A stretch of DNA of 48,008 bases, from positions 1-48,008 of the forward strand of contig JACSRP010000129.1 in assembly GCA_014879665.1 (NCBI GenBank). The letters run 5' to 3'. This stretch comes from Anaerolineae bacterium (GTDB taxonomy: Bacteria; Chloroflexota; Anaerolineae; Aggregatilineales; Phototrophicaceae). Below are positions 8,463 through 16,050 of the stretch, one piece after another. A model generated the notes under the pieces. That model did no database searches. It saw only the letters and a program-made list of their open reading frames with translations, and was not told the DNA's origin. The first letter of the stretch is position 1. Every line of letters starts with the position of its first letter. Position numbers and translations under genes: made by a program.

Positions 8463-9731
8463 TTAAAACGGCATGGTGAAGGTGGGGTCTTGGGTCACGT
8501 TGTTGTAGCGAATCTCGAAATGCAGGTGCGGCCCGCTGGAATTACCAGTTGAACCTACTGAAGCGATATTTTGCCCCGCACTGACATACTGCCCGCAGCC
8601 TACATTGATCGCGCTCAAGTGACCATACAGGGTCATGTAAGAGCCGTGTGCCAGCACCACCGTATAACCGTAACCGTAAGAGTTCCATCCGGCAAAGACG
8701 ACAGTGCCGCCGTTGGCTGCTGCAACGGGAGCGCCAGTGGACGCGGCCAGATCAACGCCGGTGTGATAGGAAGAGTAGCCTCGCGTCCATTGATAGTTGC
8801 CCGGTGACATCGGATAGACCCAGGTGCCGGGGTTGCCAGGGTTATCCACCCAACCGCAGCTTCCGGGGTCGCCCGGCTCAAAGATGATCTGCCCGCCGGA
8901 TGCGCTTGAATTTTGCGCGCCGCTGGTAGAGGTGTCGCGGGTTTCAATACGCGCTGTCCAGGTGATCTGTTCGGCTTCGCCGCCGGGGACTACTACCTGC
9001 GTCCCTACTGGCAGAACTGAGCCGGGATCAGCGCTAAAAAGATCGTTGTAGGGCGAGTCAATAATCGCGTAGGGGTCAACGCGGAATTGTTCGGCGATTT
9101 GCTGAATGGTTTGCTCTGAGGGAACGGCCCATAATGCGCCATCTACAGGCAGGATATTGATGGTTCGTCCCGGCCTCAAGCCGCCGATGATGCTGCGATC
9201 ATTGGCCCAAGCGATAGATTCTGGTTTCAGGCCATAGCGTTCAGCGATGCTAAAAATGGTATCGCCAGATTGTATTTCGTATTGAATCACTTCAGAGCGC
9301 GGGCGATCCGGGATGATAGTGAAGGGGCTGTAGGTATCGCGCACCATGCTAAAGCCGGCATTTTGAATTGTCGCCAGTTCTGAAGATACCGGCTGATTCA
9401 ACAGCGCCGCCATTAGCCCCGGATCAAGCGTTGGCTGAACCGCGATTTGAGGAACGACAGTAGGCTGTGCTGATTCGGTCGTTGGCTGCACCGCCAGCTC
9501 CGGATTCGTCGTCGGTATAGTTTCAACAATCCCGTTATCAGGAGTTGGCGGGGTTTGACCGGGAAGCAGCAAGACAAGCATGGTTGCGCCAGTTAGCAGC
9601 AGCGCGACCGCCATGAGCAGCGCCCCGATGCCGCGCCTACCACCGGCGCTGCTGGAGCGAATGGTTTCGACTTTGCCGGTATCTGCCATGTAATCCGGCG
9701 TCGGCTCATCCTGAAAAAAGTCGTCGTTCAT
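8463..9731 (-). CDS. membrane-anchored LysM-M23 peptidoglycan endopeptidase
   Basis: Cell-wall endopeptidase of 422 residues. It has a cytoplasmic N-terminal tail, one TM (about 34-55, GALLMAVALLLTGATMLVLLL), a Pro/Thr linker, two LysM-type modules (about 152-200, IQSGDTIFSIAERYGL; and about 200-255, more diverged) and a C-terminal M23/lysostaphin-type domain from about 315. The zinc ligands are visible as HTGVD and HLHFE. It should act outside the membrane on peptide cross-links. Two cysteines (GSCGW, GCGQY) are placed as in the second M23 protein of this window. A GAGGT ribosome site lies about 11 nt before the ATG. Confidence 0.88.
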   Translation of the reverse strand: MNDDFFQDEPTPDYMADTGKVETIRSSSAGGRRGIGALLMAVALLLTGATMLVLLLPGQTPPTPDNGIVETIPTTNPELAVQPTTESAQPTVVPQIAVQPTLDPGLMAALLNQPVSSELATIQNAGFSMVRDTYSPFTIIPDRPRSEVIQYEIQSGDTIFSIAERYGLKPESIAWANDRSIIGGLRPGRTINILPVDGALWAVPSEQTIQQIAEQFRVDPYAIIDSPYNDLFSADPGSVLPVGTQVVVPGGEAEQITWTARIETRDTSTSGAQNSSASGGQIIFEPGDPGSCGWVDNPGNPGTWVYPMSPGNYQWTRGYSSYHTGVDLAASTGAPVAAANGGTVVFAGWNSYGYGYTVVLAHGSYMTLYGHLSAINVGCGQYVSAGQNIASVGSTGNSSGPHLHFEIRYNNVTQDPTFTMPF

Positions 9732-9900
9732 TTCTGAAAAGACCTCAAATTAACACTGACTGCGCGGGGAAACCCGTTTGCAACCCGTCGCAATACTAAT
9801 GTTGCCAGTTCAAGGCTGCAATAGACGTTTTGCCTACGCGCACAATATCTGCACAAAACGATTTGTGGTGATGAATGACCCTCACCCGCTTCGTTTAGCT

Positions 9901-9927
9901 GTCCACTCCCGTTTAACGGGCGCGGAC
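9901..9927. repeat. 27-bp near-palindrome, intergenic
   Basis: GTCCACTCCCGTT-T-AACGGGCGCGGAC is an almost perfect palindrome (two mismatches). It lies in the 242-bp gap between the NHL-like gene and the LysM-M23 gene, both leftward. No U-run follows on the minus strand. It may be a transcript-end hairpin or a protein-binding site. Confidence 0.4.
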
Positions 9928-9973
9928 GTTGGTCGGGGAGATGGCCAAAGGTTCTGCCTAACGAACGCCCGGA

Positions 9974-11011
9974 TTAATTAAACGCCACGTAATCAATGGT
10001 GAACGGAAGCGAAGGAGAGGTTAGCGGCAGAACCAGCCCTGATTGATCAAAATTTGGCACAATCAGGCGGTTGCTGGCAGCATCATAGTCTACATCGCTG
10101 GAGCCGCGAAACAGCCCGGCGATATAGTCGAGCGCATTATTTTCAATATCTACGCGGGCGATACCGTTCTGCCCTAATGCCGCTACATACAATGTGCCGT
10201 CGGGCAGCACCACTGCGCCGTCAAAGCCGGGCGGGGTTATGCCACTTTCGGGATACTGAAAGATCACGGTTGTGCTGCCATCTTCAACGCTGATGCGATA
10301 AATCGTGTTGGTTTCAGGATCGGTGGCGATGATCGCGTCATTCAGCGCATCATATGCCAGCCCGACTATTGCGCTGGAGGTACCTTCGGGGGGGGAGGGT
10401 GGCGACCACCATACTTCGCCGGAAGGGATCGTGTCACTCTCTGGCAGCCTGAAGCGCAAAATCTGGTTGCGACCGGAATCGCTCACATAAAAGTTACCCC
10501 GCGTATCCAGTGTTATATCGTTCGGGGCGATGAAGCCTTCGCCGTCTGTGGGTTCGCCGGCATTTGTTAAATCCCCGGCCAGCGTCAGCCGCCACAAACC
10601 GCCGCCAGAGGTGCGCGGGTCTGTATCTCCAGCGTCCACAATGAGCAGCGTATCGTCGTTCAATGGTTCGAGCGCGCTGACCGAGCCGATTAGCGCACGC
10701 GCGCCGCTGATTTCGGCAGTATTGCCGTTTGGCTGAATTACCCAGACAGCGCCGGAAGCAAAACTACCCGTGTAGACGATGCCATCATCGGCTACCGCGA
10801 CGGCTGCCGGGAACGAGTCAGGGTCGGGCAGTTCAGCCAATACCCCGACTCGCACTTCCGGTACCAGCGCCACGGGCAGCGAGCGCCCGCTGTTTAGCGA
10901 GCCTGCCACTAGCGCCAGCGCGATAGCGCCAATGATGAGCAATCCGCCGATAAAAATCATGAGAAAGACAAAGCGCCGCTGGCCCAGCGGCAGACGATTT
11001 AGACTTTGCAC
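9974..11011 (-). CDS. membrane-anchored NHL/SMP-30-like beta-propeller protein
   Basis: 345-residue protein with an N-terminal TM (FVFLMIFIGGLLIIGAIALAL) and an extracytoplasmic six-bladed-propeller-type region. Repeated blade phrases such as APNDITLDTRGNFYVSDSG, GLAYDALNDAIIATDP and DGTLYVAALGQNGIARV recall NHL or SMP-30/gluconolactonase-like proteins. Catalytic metal ligands cannot be assigned with confidence, so it may be binding-only. The track ORF begins inside the upstream gene; the GTG at 11011 has GAGGG 7 nt upstream and is preferred. It lies 32 nt behind the small membrane protein gene, likely one operon. Confidence 0.7.
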   Translation of the reverse strand: MQSLNRLPLGQRRFVFLMIFIGGLLIIGAIALALVAGSLNSGRSLPVALVPEVRVGVLAELPDPDSFPAAVAVADDGIVYTGSFASGAVWVIQPNGNTAEISGARALIGSVSALEPLNDDTLLIVDAGDTDPRTSGGGLWRLTLAGDLTNAGEPTDGEGFIAPNDITLDTRGNFYVSDSGRNQILRFRLPESDTIPSGEVWWSPPSPPEGTSSAIVGLAYDALNDAIIATDPETNTIYRISVEDGSTTVIFQYPESGITPPGFDGAVVLPDGTLYVAALGQNGIARVDIENNALDYIAGLFRGSSDVDYDAASNRLIVPNFDQSGLVLPLTSPSLPFTIDYVAFN

Positions 11012-11043
11012 TATAGAACCCTCTGAAAAAAACACATTGCGTA

Positions 11044-11400
11044 TCAGCCGGAAATCAACCGCTGCACCAGCAATACTATTGCCAGACAAATTGCCCAACC
11101 GGCGTATCCGGCGATCAGAATTTGCCAGATGCCCCAGCCTGCCCGCGCCGCAAAATAGGCGATGAACAGGAAGAAAAAGGTGGGGATCAGCCCGATAATC
11201 AAGCCGCCGACCAGATCAGCAAAACCTTCTTTATCTTCAGGATTGCCGCTGGAGACGATATACATGGCTAAGGGGATATTGATCGGCATGGTTGCCAGAA
11301 TTACGGTTAGCGCCCGCGAATAGGTTCGGACGATTGCGACGAGAATGATGATGCCGATGCTGACGAGAACCGGAGTGACGCGCTGCCAATCAATTTGCAC
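11044..11400 (-). CDS. small four-TM membrane protein
   Basis: 118-residue hydrophobic protein starting with GTG, with four predicted membrane helices (about 10-26, 30-50, 64-86, 92-115). The pattern resembles small integral membrane proteins of the GlpM/DUF3147 type, but I cannot confirm the family. It shares direction and short spacing with the NHL-like gene downstream. Confidence 0.6.
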   Translation of the reverse strand: MQIDWQRVTPVLVSIGIIILVAIVRTYSRALTVILATMPINIPLAMYIVSSGNPEDKEGFADLVGGLIIGLIPTFFFLFIAYFAARAGWGIWQILIAGYAGWAICLAIVLLVQRLISG

Positions 11401-11438
11401 GATTATGACCGCCTTGAATATGCCTGAATCATAACAAG

Positions 11439-11472
11439 CGCCCGCATTCGAGGCTAGGTTCGAGTGCGGGCG
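11439..11472. terminator. long hairpin behind the Ca2+/H+ exchanger gene
   Basis: CGCCCGCATTCGA and TCGAGTGCGGGCG form a 13-bp stem with one G-U pair and an 8-nt loop. It lies between the exchanger gene and the next leftward gene. On the minus strand it is followed by CTTGTTATG, a poor U-tract, so it may be a weak terminator or an RNA-protecting hairpin. Confidence 0.5.
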
Positions 11473-11599
11473 ACCTGTACCTGAATATTTGATTGACCCG
11501 CAGGTTGGCTAAATAGGCGAGACGGGAAATGCGCCTTCCCTTTTCAGGGGGCGACCTAGCAGAGCCGCCCCAATGGCGATGTAGATGAGAGGGTGCTTC

Positions 11600-12730
11600 C
11601 TAATGTACCAGCGCGGGCGCAGCTTCAACGGCGCCGGGTAGGAAGAAGAAAGCTAACGCTACGATCAAATATACCGCCAGCAGCATGGCGCCTTCCAGCC
11701 AGTTACTTTCACCGTCCTGCGCGATGAAGGCTGCGATTATTGATGCGCCGATCAAAGTGATCAACTCATATTCGTTGAATACCAGCAGCAGTCGCTGCCC
11801 CATGAGCAGGCTGATGAACAGCAGCACCGGCGCGACCAGCAGCGCCACCTGCAAGCTCGATCCTAACGACACGGCAAGGCTTAATTCCATCTTGTTCTTG
11901 ATGGCAACTTGCACGGCGACCAGATGCTCGGCGACGTTGCCGACCAGTGGGATGATGATGATGCCGAGGAAGAACTCGGTTAGGCCAAGCTGCTGCGTGA
12001 CTGGCTCGACTGCGCCGACCAGCGTTTCGCTGACGATGGCGGTGCCGACTGTTGCCAAAATCAGCATGATGACCGAAAAACGACGCGTCCAGCGGGCTTC
12101 GTGAACGACGGCTGGTTTGCGATTTACGGCGGCAACTTCGCTCGTGCCTTCATCTATATGAACTTCGGCAGGCTTGCCGACGCGGAACGAGTAGAGTACA
12201 GAAAGGACATAAAGGGTGATCAGAATAACGGCTACCCCTTCGTTGAACAGCAGCTCACTTTCAGGGTTCGTCGCTAATCCGGGATCAAAGAGGGAGGGAA
12301 TCGCCAGCGCCACGACCGCCAGAATTAAGAGGGTGGCGTTCAATCCTGCGCTCCGGCGATCAAATATCTGGGTGCCATTTTTCAAGCCGCCCAGCAGCAG
12401 ACTTGCGCCAAGTACCACCAGCAGGTTACCGATGATCGAGCCGGTAATGGAGGCACGCACGAGGTCTAGCAGCCCCGCCTGAATGGCGAAGATGGCGATG
12501 ATCAGCTCGGCGGCGTTGCCGAGTGTGGCGTTGAGCAGCCCGCCAAATTTCGGCCCGGTGTAGATGGCCAGTTCTTCGGTGGCTTCACCGATCAACTTTG
12601 CCAGCGGGATCAGGCCGATGGCCGACAAAATAAAGATCAGGATAGGGTCGGCATGCAGCAGTTCGGCGACAATCGCCGCCACGCCCACCACCAGCAGGTA
12701 ATAAATCGGATTGCTCAGTTTGAATTTCAT
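11600..12730 (-). CDS. cax: calcium/proton exchanger, CAX family
   Basis: Ca2+:H+ antiporter of 376 residues with about 11 TM helices. Both signature repeats of the CaCA superfamily are present: GNAAELIIAIFAI in the first half and GNVAEHLVAVQVAI in the second, each containing the transport glutamate. A hydrophilic acidic/basic linker of about 25 residues (around 195-220) separates the halves. Length and layout fit bacterial CAX proteins. The ATG overlaps the stop of the acyl-CoA dehydrogenase gene by 4 nt (ATGA), so it is translationally coupled to an apparently unrelated enzyme. Confidence 0.92.
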   Translation of the reverse strand: MKFKLSNPIYYLLVVGVAAIVAELLHADPILIFILSAIGLIPLAKLIGEATEELAIYTGPKFGGLLNATLGNAAELIIAIFAIQAGLLDLVRASITGSIIGNLLVVLGASLLLGGLKNGTQIFDRRSAGLNATLLILAVVALAIPSLFDPGLATNPESELLFNEGVAVILITLYVLSVLYSFRVGKPAEVHIDEGTSEVAAVNRKPAVVHEARWTRRFSVIMLILATVGTAIVSETLVGAVEPVTQQLGLTEFFLGIIIIPLVGNVAEHLVAVQVAIKNKMELSLAVSLGSSLQVALLVAPVLLFISLLMGQRLLLVFNEYELITLIGASIIAAFIAQDGESNWLEGAMLLAVYLIVALAFFFLPGAVEAAPALVH

Positions 12731-14208
12731 ATGGCTATTTTCTCCCCCTCATATTTCTTCAATAAGAGATCAGCCGTCCAATTTGCCAGAAATGGGAATA
12801 AATCGCCAATTTCTGCTTCACGCTGATCCTGCGGCAGTGCTAAGAGCGCCTCAATACGCGCCTGTATCGCCTCTAGATCGGCCGGATCGGCATAATTCCC
12901 TAGTTCAGCGAACAGCGTTTCGTGGGCGCGTTTGCGCTCCATCACCTCCAGCCCATCCAGCATTTGCCGGTGCGGCGGCCCTTCCCAGATATTGACGATC
13001 ATCGCTTCGCGCAGCCAGCGTTCGACGCCAAATTCAGCCAGCGTACCCTGCCCGCCGTTCACTTCCATCGCCCACTTAGCGGTTTGTACGGCAAATTCCG
13101 CCGTCCAGTATTTGGCGAGGTGGGTGATCAGCCGGAAATAATGGAATCGATCCGAATAATGCGGCGCAGGTTCTTTCCAGATTTCTTCCAATAATTTGAC
13201 CGTCTCCCACGCCATACAGAATCCGCGCTTCAAATCGTGGCAGCGGGTTTCAAATTGGCGGCGCATCAACGGTTGATCGATCAGCCGCTTGCCGAAAATC
13301 TGGCGATTGGCGGCGAAATGATAAGCATCCAGAAAGGCGCGGTGTGCCAGCGCGATGCTGCCAACGTTATTACATACTCGCGATAAATTCAGCACTTCCA
13401 TGATCAGGTAAATGCCGTGCGATGCTTCACCCAATAAGTAGGCTTCGCTGTTATTCAGCTCAATTTCGCCGGTTGGTACCGAGCGCGTGCCGATCTTGTC
13501 TTTCATGCGGCGCAGGGTTACGTTCAACGTCCCGTCTTCCCGCTGACGGGGAACCAGAAAAAGCGCCAGCCCGCGCACGCCTTCGCGCGAACCTTCCGGC
13601 CTTGCGGCGACTACGGCAATATCGGCATTGGCGTTGCTGCTAAAGTATTTTTCACCGTTCAGATGCCATAGATTGCGCTCAGGATCGATCAGCGTGGCAC
13701 GGGTTTTGACCGACGCACCCAGATCGCTGCCGCCGCCGATTTCGGTCATCCAAGTTGCGCCCTGCCAGTTTGCGCCGAATTCATTCAGCAGATGATGCAG
13801 CGCGGTATCCCGTATTTCGCCGGAAGCATACTTATCTACGGCCGCCGCCGTAGCTAAACTGACGGTATACGGGCAGTACAGGCCGGTGTCATAGAATGAA
13901 GTCAGATAACCGAACTGATAGGCATCGCGCAGGCTGTTTGAAAATGCCCGCCAGACGGTACCCGCTTGATAACCCTGCCGCAGCATTCGCCAGTAATCGG
14001 GCGGATACACAATTTCGTCAATTTGCCGCCCGTGCAGATCATATTTTTTGATCCACGGGGTTCCGGCGCGATCAACTGCGGTTGAAATATTGATGCCTTC
14101 GGATTCCCAGAATTGATTGTAATCGGATAGGGCATCTGGCGATTGCAGAGTGCCGATCATCGCTTCAAGGAATTTTATAGGCGATTGAATGAAGGTTTCA
14201 TTGAACAT
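12727..14208 (-). CDS. acyl-CoA dehydrogenase, AidB-like
   Basis: Flavin-dependent acyl-CoA dehydrogenase family protein of 493 residues. The FAD/substrate region WMTEIGGGSDLGA, the LNGEKYFSSNANAD strand, and the C-terminal 'EVNGGQGTLAEFGVERWLREAM' and NIWEGP motifs (the latter with the usual catalytic Glu) are present. Length and TEIGGGSD resemble the AidB/DszC-like long subfamily more than short-chain enzymes. The track start is too early: the ATG at 14208 (MFNETF) has GAGGC 5 nt before it. It overlaps cax at its 3' end. The substrate cannot be read from sequence. Confidence 0.88.
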   Translation of the reverse strand: MFNETFIQSPIKFLEAMIGTLQSPDALSDYNQFWESEGINISTAVDRAGTPWIKKYDLHGRQIDEIVYPPDYWRMLRQGYQAGTVWRAFSNSLRDAYQFGYLTSFYDTGLYCPYTVSLATAAAVDKYASGEIRDTALHHLLNEFGANWQGATWMTEIGGGSDLGASVKTRATLIDPERNLWHLNGEKYFSSNANADIAVVAARPEGSREGVRGLALFLVPRQREDGTLNVTLRRMKDKIGTRSVPTGEIELNNSEAYLLGEASHGIYLIMEVLNLSRVCNNVGSIALAHRAFLDAYHFAANRQIFGKRLIDQPLMRRQFETRCHDLKRGFCMAWETVKLLEEIWKEPAPHYSDRFHYFRLITHLAKYWTAEFAVQTAKWAMEVNGGQGTLAEFGVERWLREAMIVNIWEGPPHRQMLDGLEVMERKRAHETLFAELGNYADPADLEAIQARIEALLALPQDQREAEIGDLFPFLANWTADLLLKKYEGEKIAI

Positions 14209-14288
14209 AATGTGCCTCGAAATAAATAGACTAGCGATCACGCTAACTTTAGTTAACACCGTAGTATAGCGGTGATGGTTCGCCTGCA

Positions 14289-15431
14289 CTATTTGAGATT
14301 AGCGAGAACATGACGATATACATCCAGCGTAGCTTTCGCGGTTTTGCGCCAGTTGAAATGGGTGGATCTGGCGAGGCCGCGCGTTCTCAAATCTTCTTTT
14401 AGACTATCGTCTAACAGTAGCGACAAAATTGCCGCAGCCATGCCGCGCGAACCGCCATCTTCAACTAGAAAGGCGGCGTCAGCGGCTACTTCTTCGATCA
14501 CCGGAATTTTGTTGGCGACGACGGGCGTGCCGCTGGACATGGCCTCCAGCGCGGGTAGGCCGAAGCCTTCATAACCGGTGGGGTAAGCGAATATTTCAGC
14601 CAGACGGTAAAGCGATGGCTTGTCGGCTTCTTCTACCAGCCCGATAAAACGGACGGCGTCGTTCAGCCCGGCAGCTGCAATTTCTGCGGGAATATCAGGG
14701 AAGGGCGGCTTTCCCCATTCAGGGATACGTCCGGCCAGAATTAGCGGAACTTCATTATCCAGCGGCGGCGCGACATAGGTATAAGCGGCGATGAGCTGGC
14801 TAACCTGTTTGCGGGAGTCGTAGCTGCCCATATACAGCACAAAACGATCCGGCAGATCATATTTTTGACGAACGGCTTGATCCTGTTCGGCGCCGATCAT
14901 GGGGTGAAAGGCTTCATCGGCGGCCAGCGGGGTGACGGTGATAGCTTCAGCGGGGATGTCTAGATATTTTTGAATATCTTCGCTGGCAGCTTTGCTGATG
15001 GTGAGGATATGCCCGGCGCCGCGCGCGGCGGCACTTTGCAGGCTGGTATACAGGCGGGGTAATAAACCGCTGGCGTATTCGGGCAATGCCAGCGGAATGA
15101 CATCCAGCACGCTGACCACAAGCGGAATTGGCGAAGACAGAGGGCCGCCCCAATAGGGAACATGTGCGAGATCCGCTTTTGCTTTCCCTGCGGCGGCTGG
15201 AAATGCGCGCTGTTCAAACCATACTTTGCCCGGGTTGCCGCTTCGCCCGGAGGCGTGCATAACTTCGACGCCTTCAGGCACGCCCTGAGGCGATGGAATA
15301 CGCGATGGTAAGACTAAAATAAGCTGATCATCAGGGGCGATTCGCCGGAGCGAGCTGACCAGACGGCGTAGATACTGACCGCTGCCAGTATAAGGCTGAT
15401 CCCAGAACCAGCCGTTGAGGGCAATACGCAT
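14289..15431 (-). CDS. GT4-family glycosyltransferase
   Basis: Retaining nucleotide-sugar glycosyltransferase, 380 residues, GT-B fold. The N-terminal half begins MRIALNGWFW and contains a GSGQYLRRL Gly-rich acceptor loop and DLAHVPYWGGP. The C-terminal half carries the donor-binding E-x7-E motif EGFGLPALEAMSSG followed by PVVANKIPVIEEV. The track start lies inside the fur gene; the ATG at 15431 is 5 nt after the fur stop and gives the canonical GT4 N-terminus. Probably makes surface glycan or glycolipid; donor and acceptor are unknown. Co-transcribed with the Fur regulator. Confidence 0.88.
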   Translation of the reverse strand: MRIALNGWFWDQPYTGSGQYLRRLVSSLRRIAPDDQLILVLPSRIPSPQGVPEGVEVMHASGRSGNPGKVWFEQRAFPAAAGKAKADLAHVPYWGGPLSSPIPLVVSVLDVIPLALPEYASGLLPRLYTSLQSAAARGAGHILTISKAASEDIQKYLDIPAEAITVTPLAADEAFHPMIGAEQDQAVRQKYDLPDRFVLYMGSYDSRKQVSQLIAAYTYVAPPLDNEVPLILAGRIPEWGKPPFPDIPAEIAAAGLNDAVRFIGLVEEADKPSLYRLAEIFAYPTGYEGFGLPALEAMSSGTPVVANKIPVIEEVAADAAFLVEDGGSRGMAAAILSLLLDDSLKEDLRTRGLARSTHFNWRKTAKATLDVYRHVLANLK

Positions 15432-15436
15432 TTGCT

Positions 15437-15889
15437 CTAGCTTTCTTCGATTTTTGCGTCTGGCGCCGAACAGTTTCCACACAGGCCATAAAATTCCAGC
15501 AGATGCCCGTGAATCTTCACGCCAAGCCGGGTTTCAAGCTCGCTTGCCAGCGCGGTAAGGTCGCAGTCAGCAAATTCGATCACCCGCCCGCAGTTCGTGC
15601 AGATCACGTGATGATGATGGCCGTCTGGCAGCAGTACATAACTTGGCGTGACACTGCTATCAATATAGGTGGGGCGAACCAGCGAAAGGCGGGTGAATAG
15701 GTCTAAGGCGCGGAATACGCTGGCGCGGCCAATGGTCGGGTCAGCGGCGGTCACTTTTTCTAGCAGCCCGGCAGAAGTGAGATGTCCGTCGCTTTTTTCT
15801 AGCACATCCAGCACCGTTAAGCGCGCATGAGTTAGTTTGTGGCCGCCTTCACGAAGGCGTAATGCGCGCTGGCTGAGTATTTCTGGCAT
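15437..15889 (-). CDS. Fur-family metal- or peroxide-responsive repressor
   Basis: 150-residue Fur/PerR/Zur-type regulator. An N-terminal winged helix (about 1-80, with TIGRASVFRALDLF as recognition region) is followed by the dimerisation/metal domain: GHHHHVICTNCG (His 91-94, Cys 97 and 100) and LCGNC (Cys 137 and 140), giving the structural Zn(Cys)4 site. Which metal it senses cannot be decided from these motifs. It heads the leftward operon with the GT4 gene and is preceded by a GGTACAAT -10. No clear classical Fur box was seen in its own promoter. Confidence 0.88.
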   Translation of the reverse strand: MPEILSQRALRLREGGHKLTHARLTVLDVLEKSDGHLTSAGLLEKVTAADPTIGRASVFRALDLFTRLSLVRPTYIDSSVTPSYVLLPDGHHHHVICTNCGRVIEFADCDLTALASELETRLGVKIHGHLLEFYGLCGNCSAPDAKIEES

Positions 15890-15925
15890 GCAATATAACT
15901 GCCTCTATTGTTTCGGTATTTCCCC

Positions 15926-15933
15926 ATTGTACC
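15926..15933 (-). promoter_or_regulatory. GGTACAAT -10 element of the Fur-family gene
   Basis: Minus-strand CCGGTACAAT ends 36 nt before the ATG at 15889. No convincing -35 at 16-18 nt. It matches the -10 strings before the genes at 5621 and 39328. Confidence 0.45.
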
Positions 15934-16010
15934 GGTTTCGGAAGGTATCGCGTAGGCTAAACGCCACCTTATAGGGGCGATTCAGTCTCGTTCTATCAGG
16001 GTCAAGCTTT

Positions 16011-16016
16011 TATAGT
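16011..16016 (+). promoter_or_regulatory. -10 element of the PBP gene
   Basis: TATAGT lies 34 nt before the ATG at 16051; the hexamer 17 nt upstream (TCGTTC) is a poor -35. A start site near 16023 would give a leader of about 28 nt. Confidence 0.35.
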
Positions 16017-16050
16017 TAAAGTTGGTGAGAATGAGATGTAACTTGCCCCG

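Noticed and set aside
11439-11472. GGTTCGAG string suggesting a tRNA T-loop
   Set aside because: It is part of a simple hairpin; no acceptor, D or anticodon stems can be built around it.
15890-16050. Fur box between the Fur-family and PBP genes
   Set aside because: No match to the 19-bp inverted repeat was found; only -10 elements are supportable.
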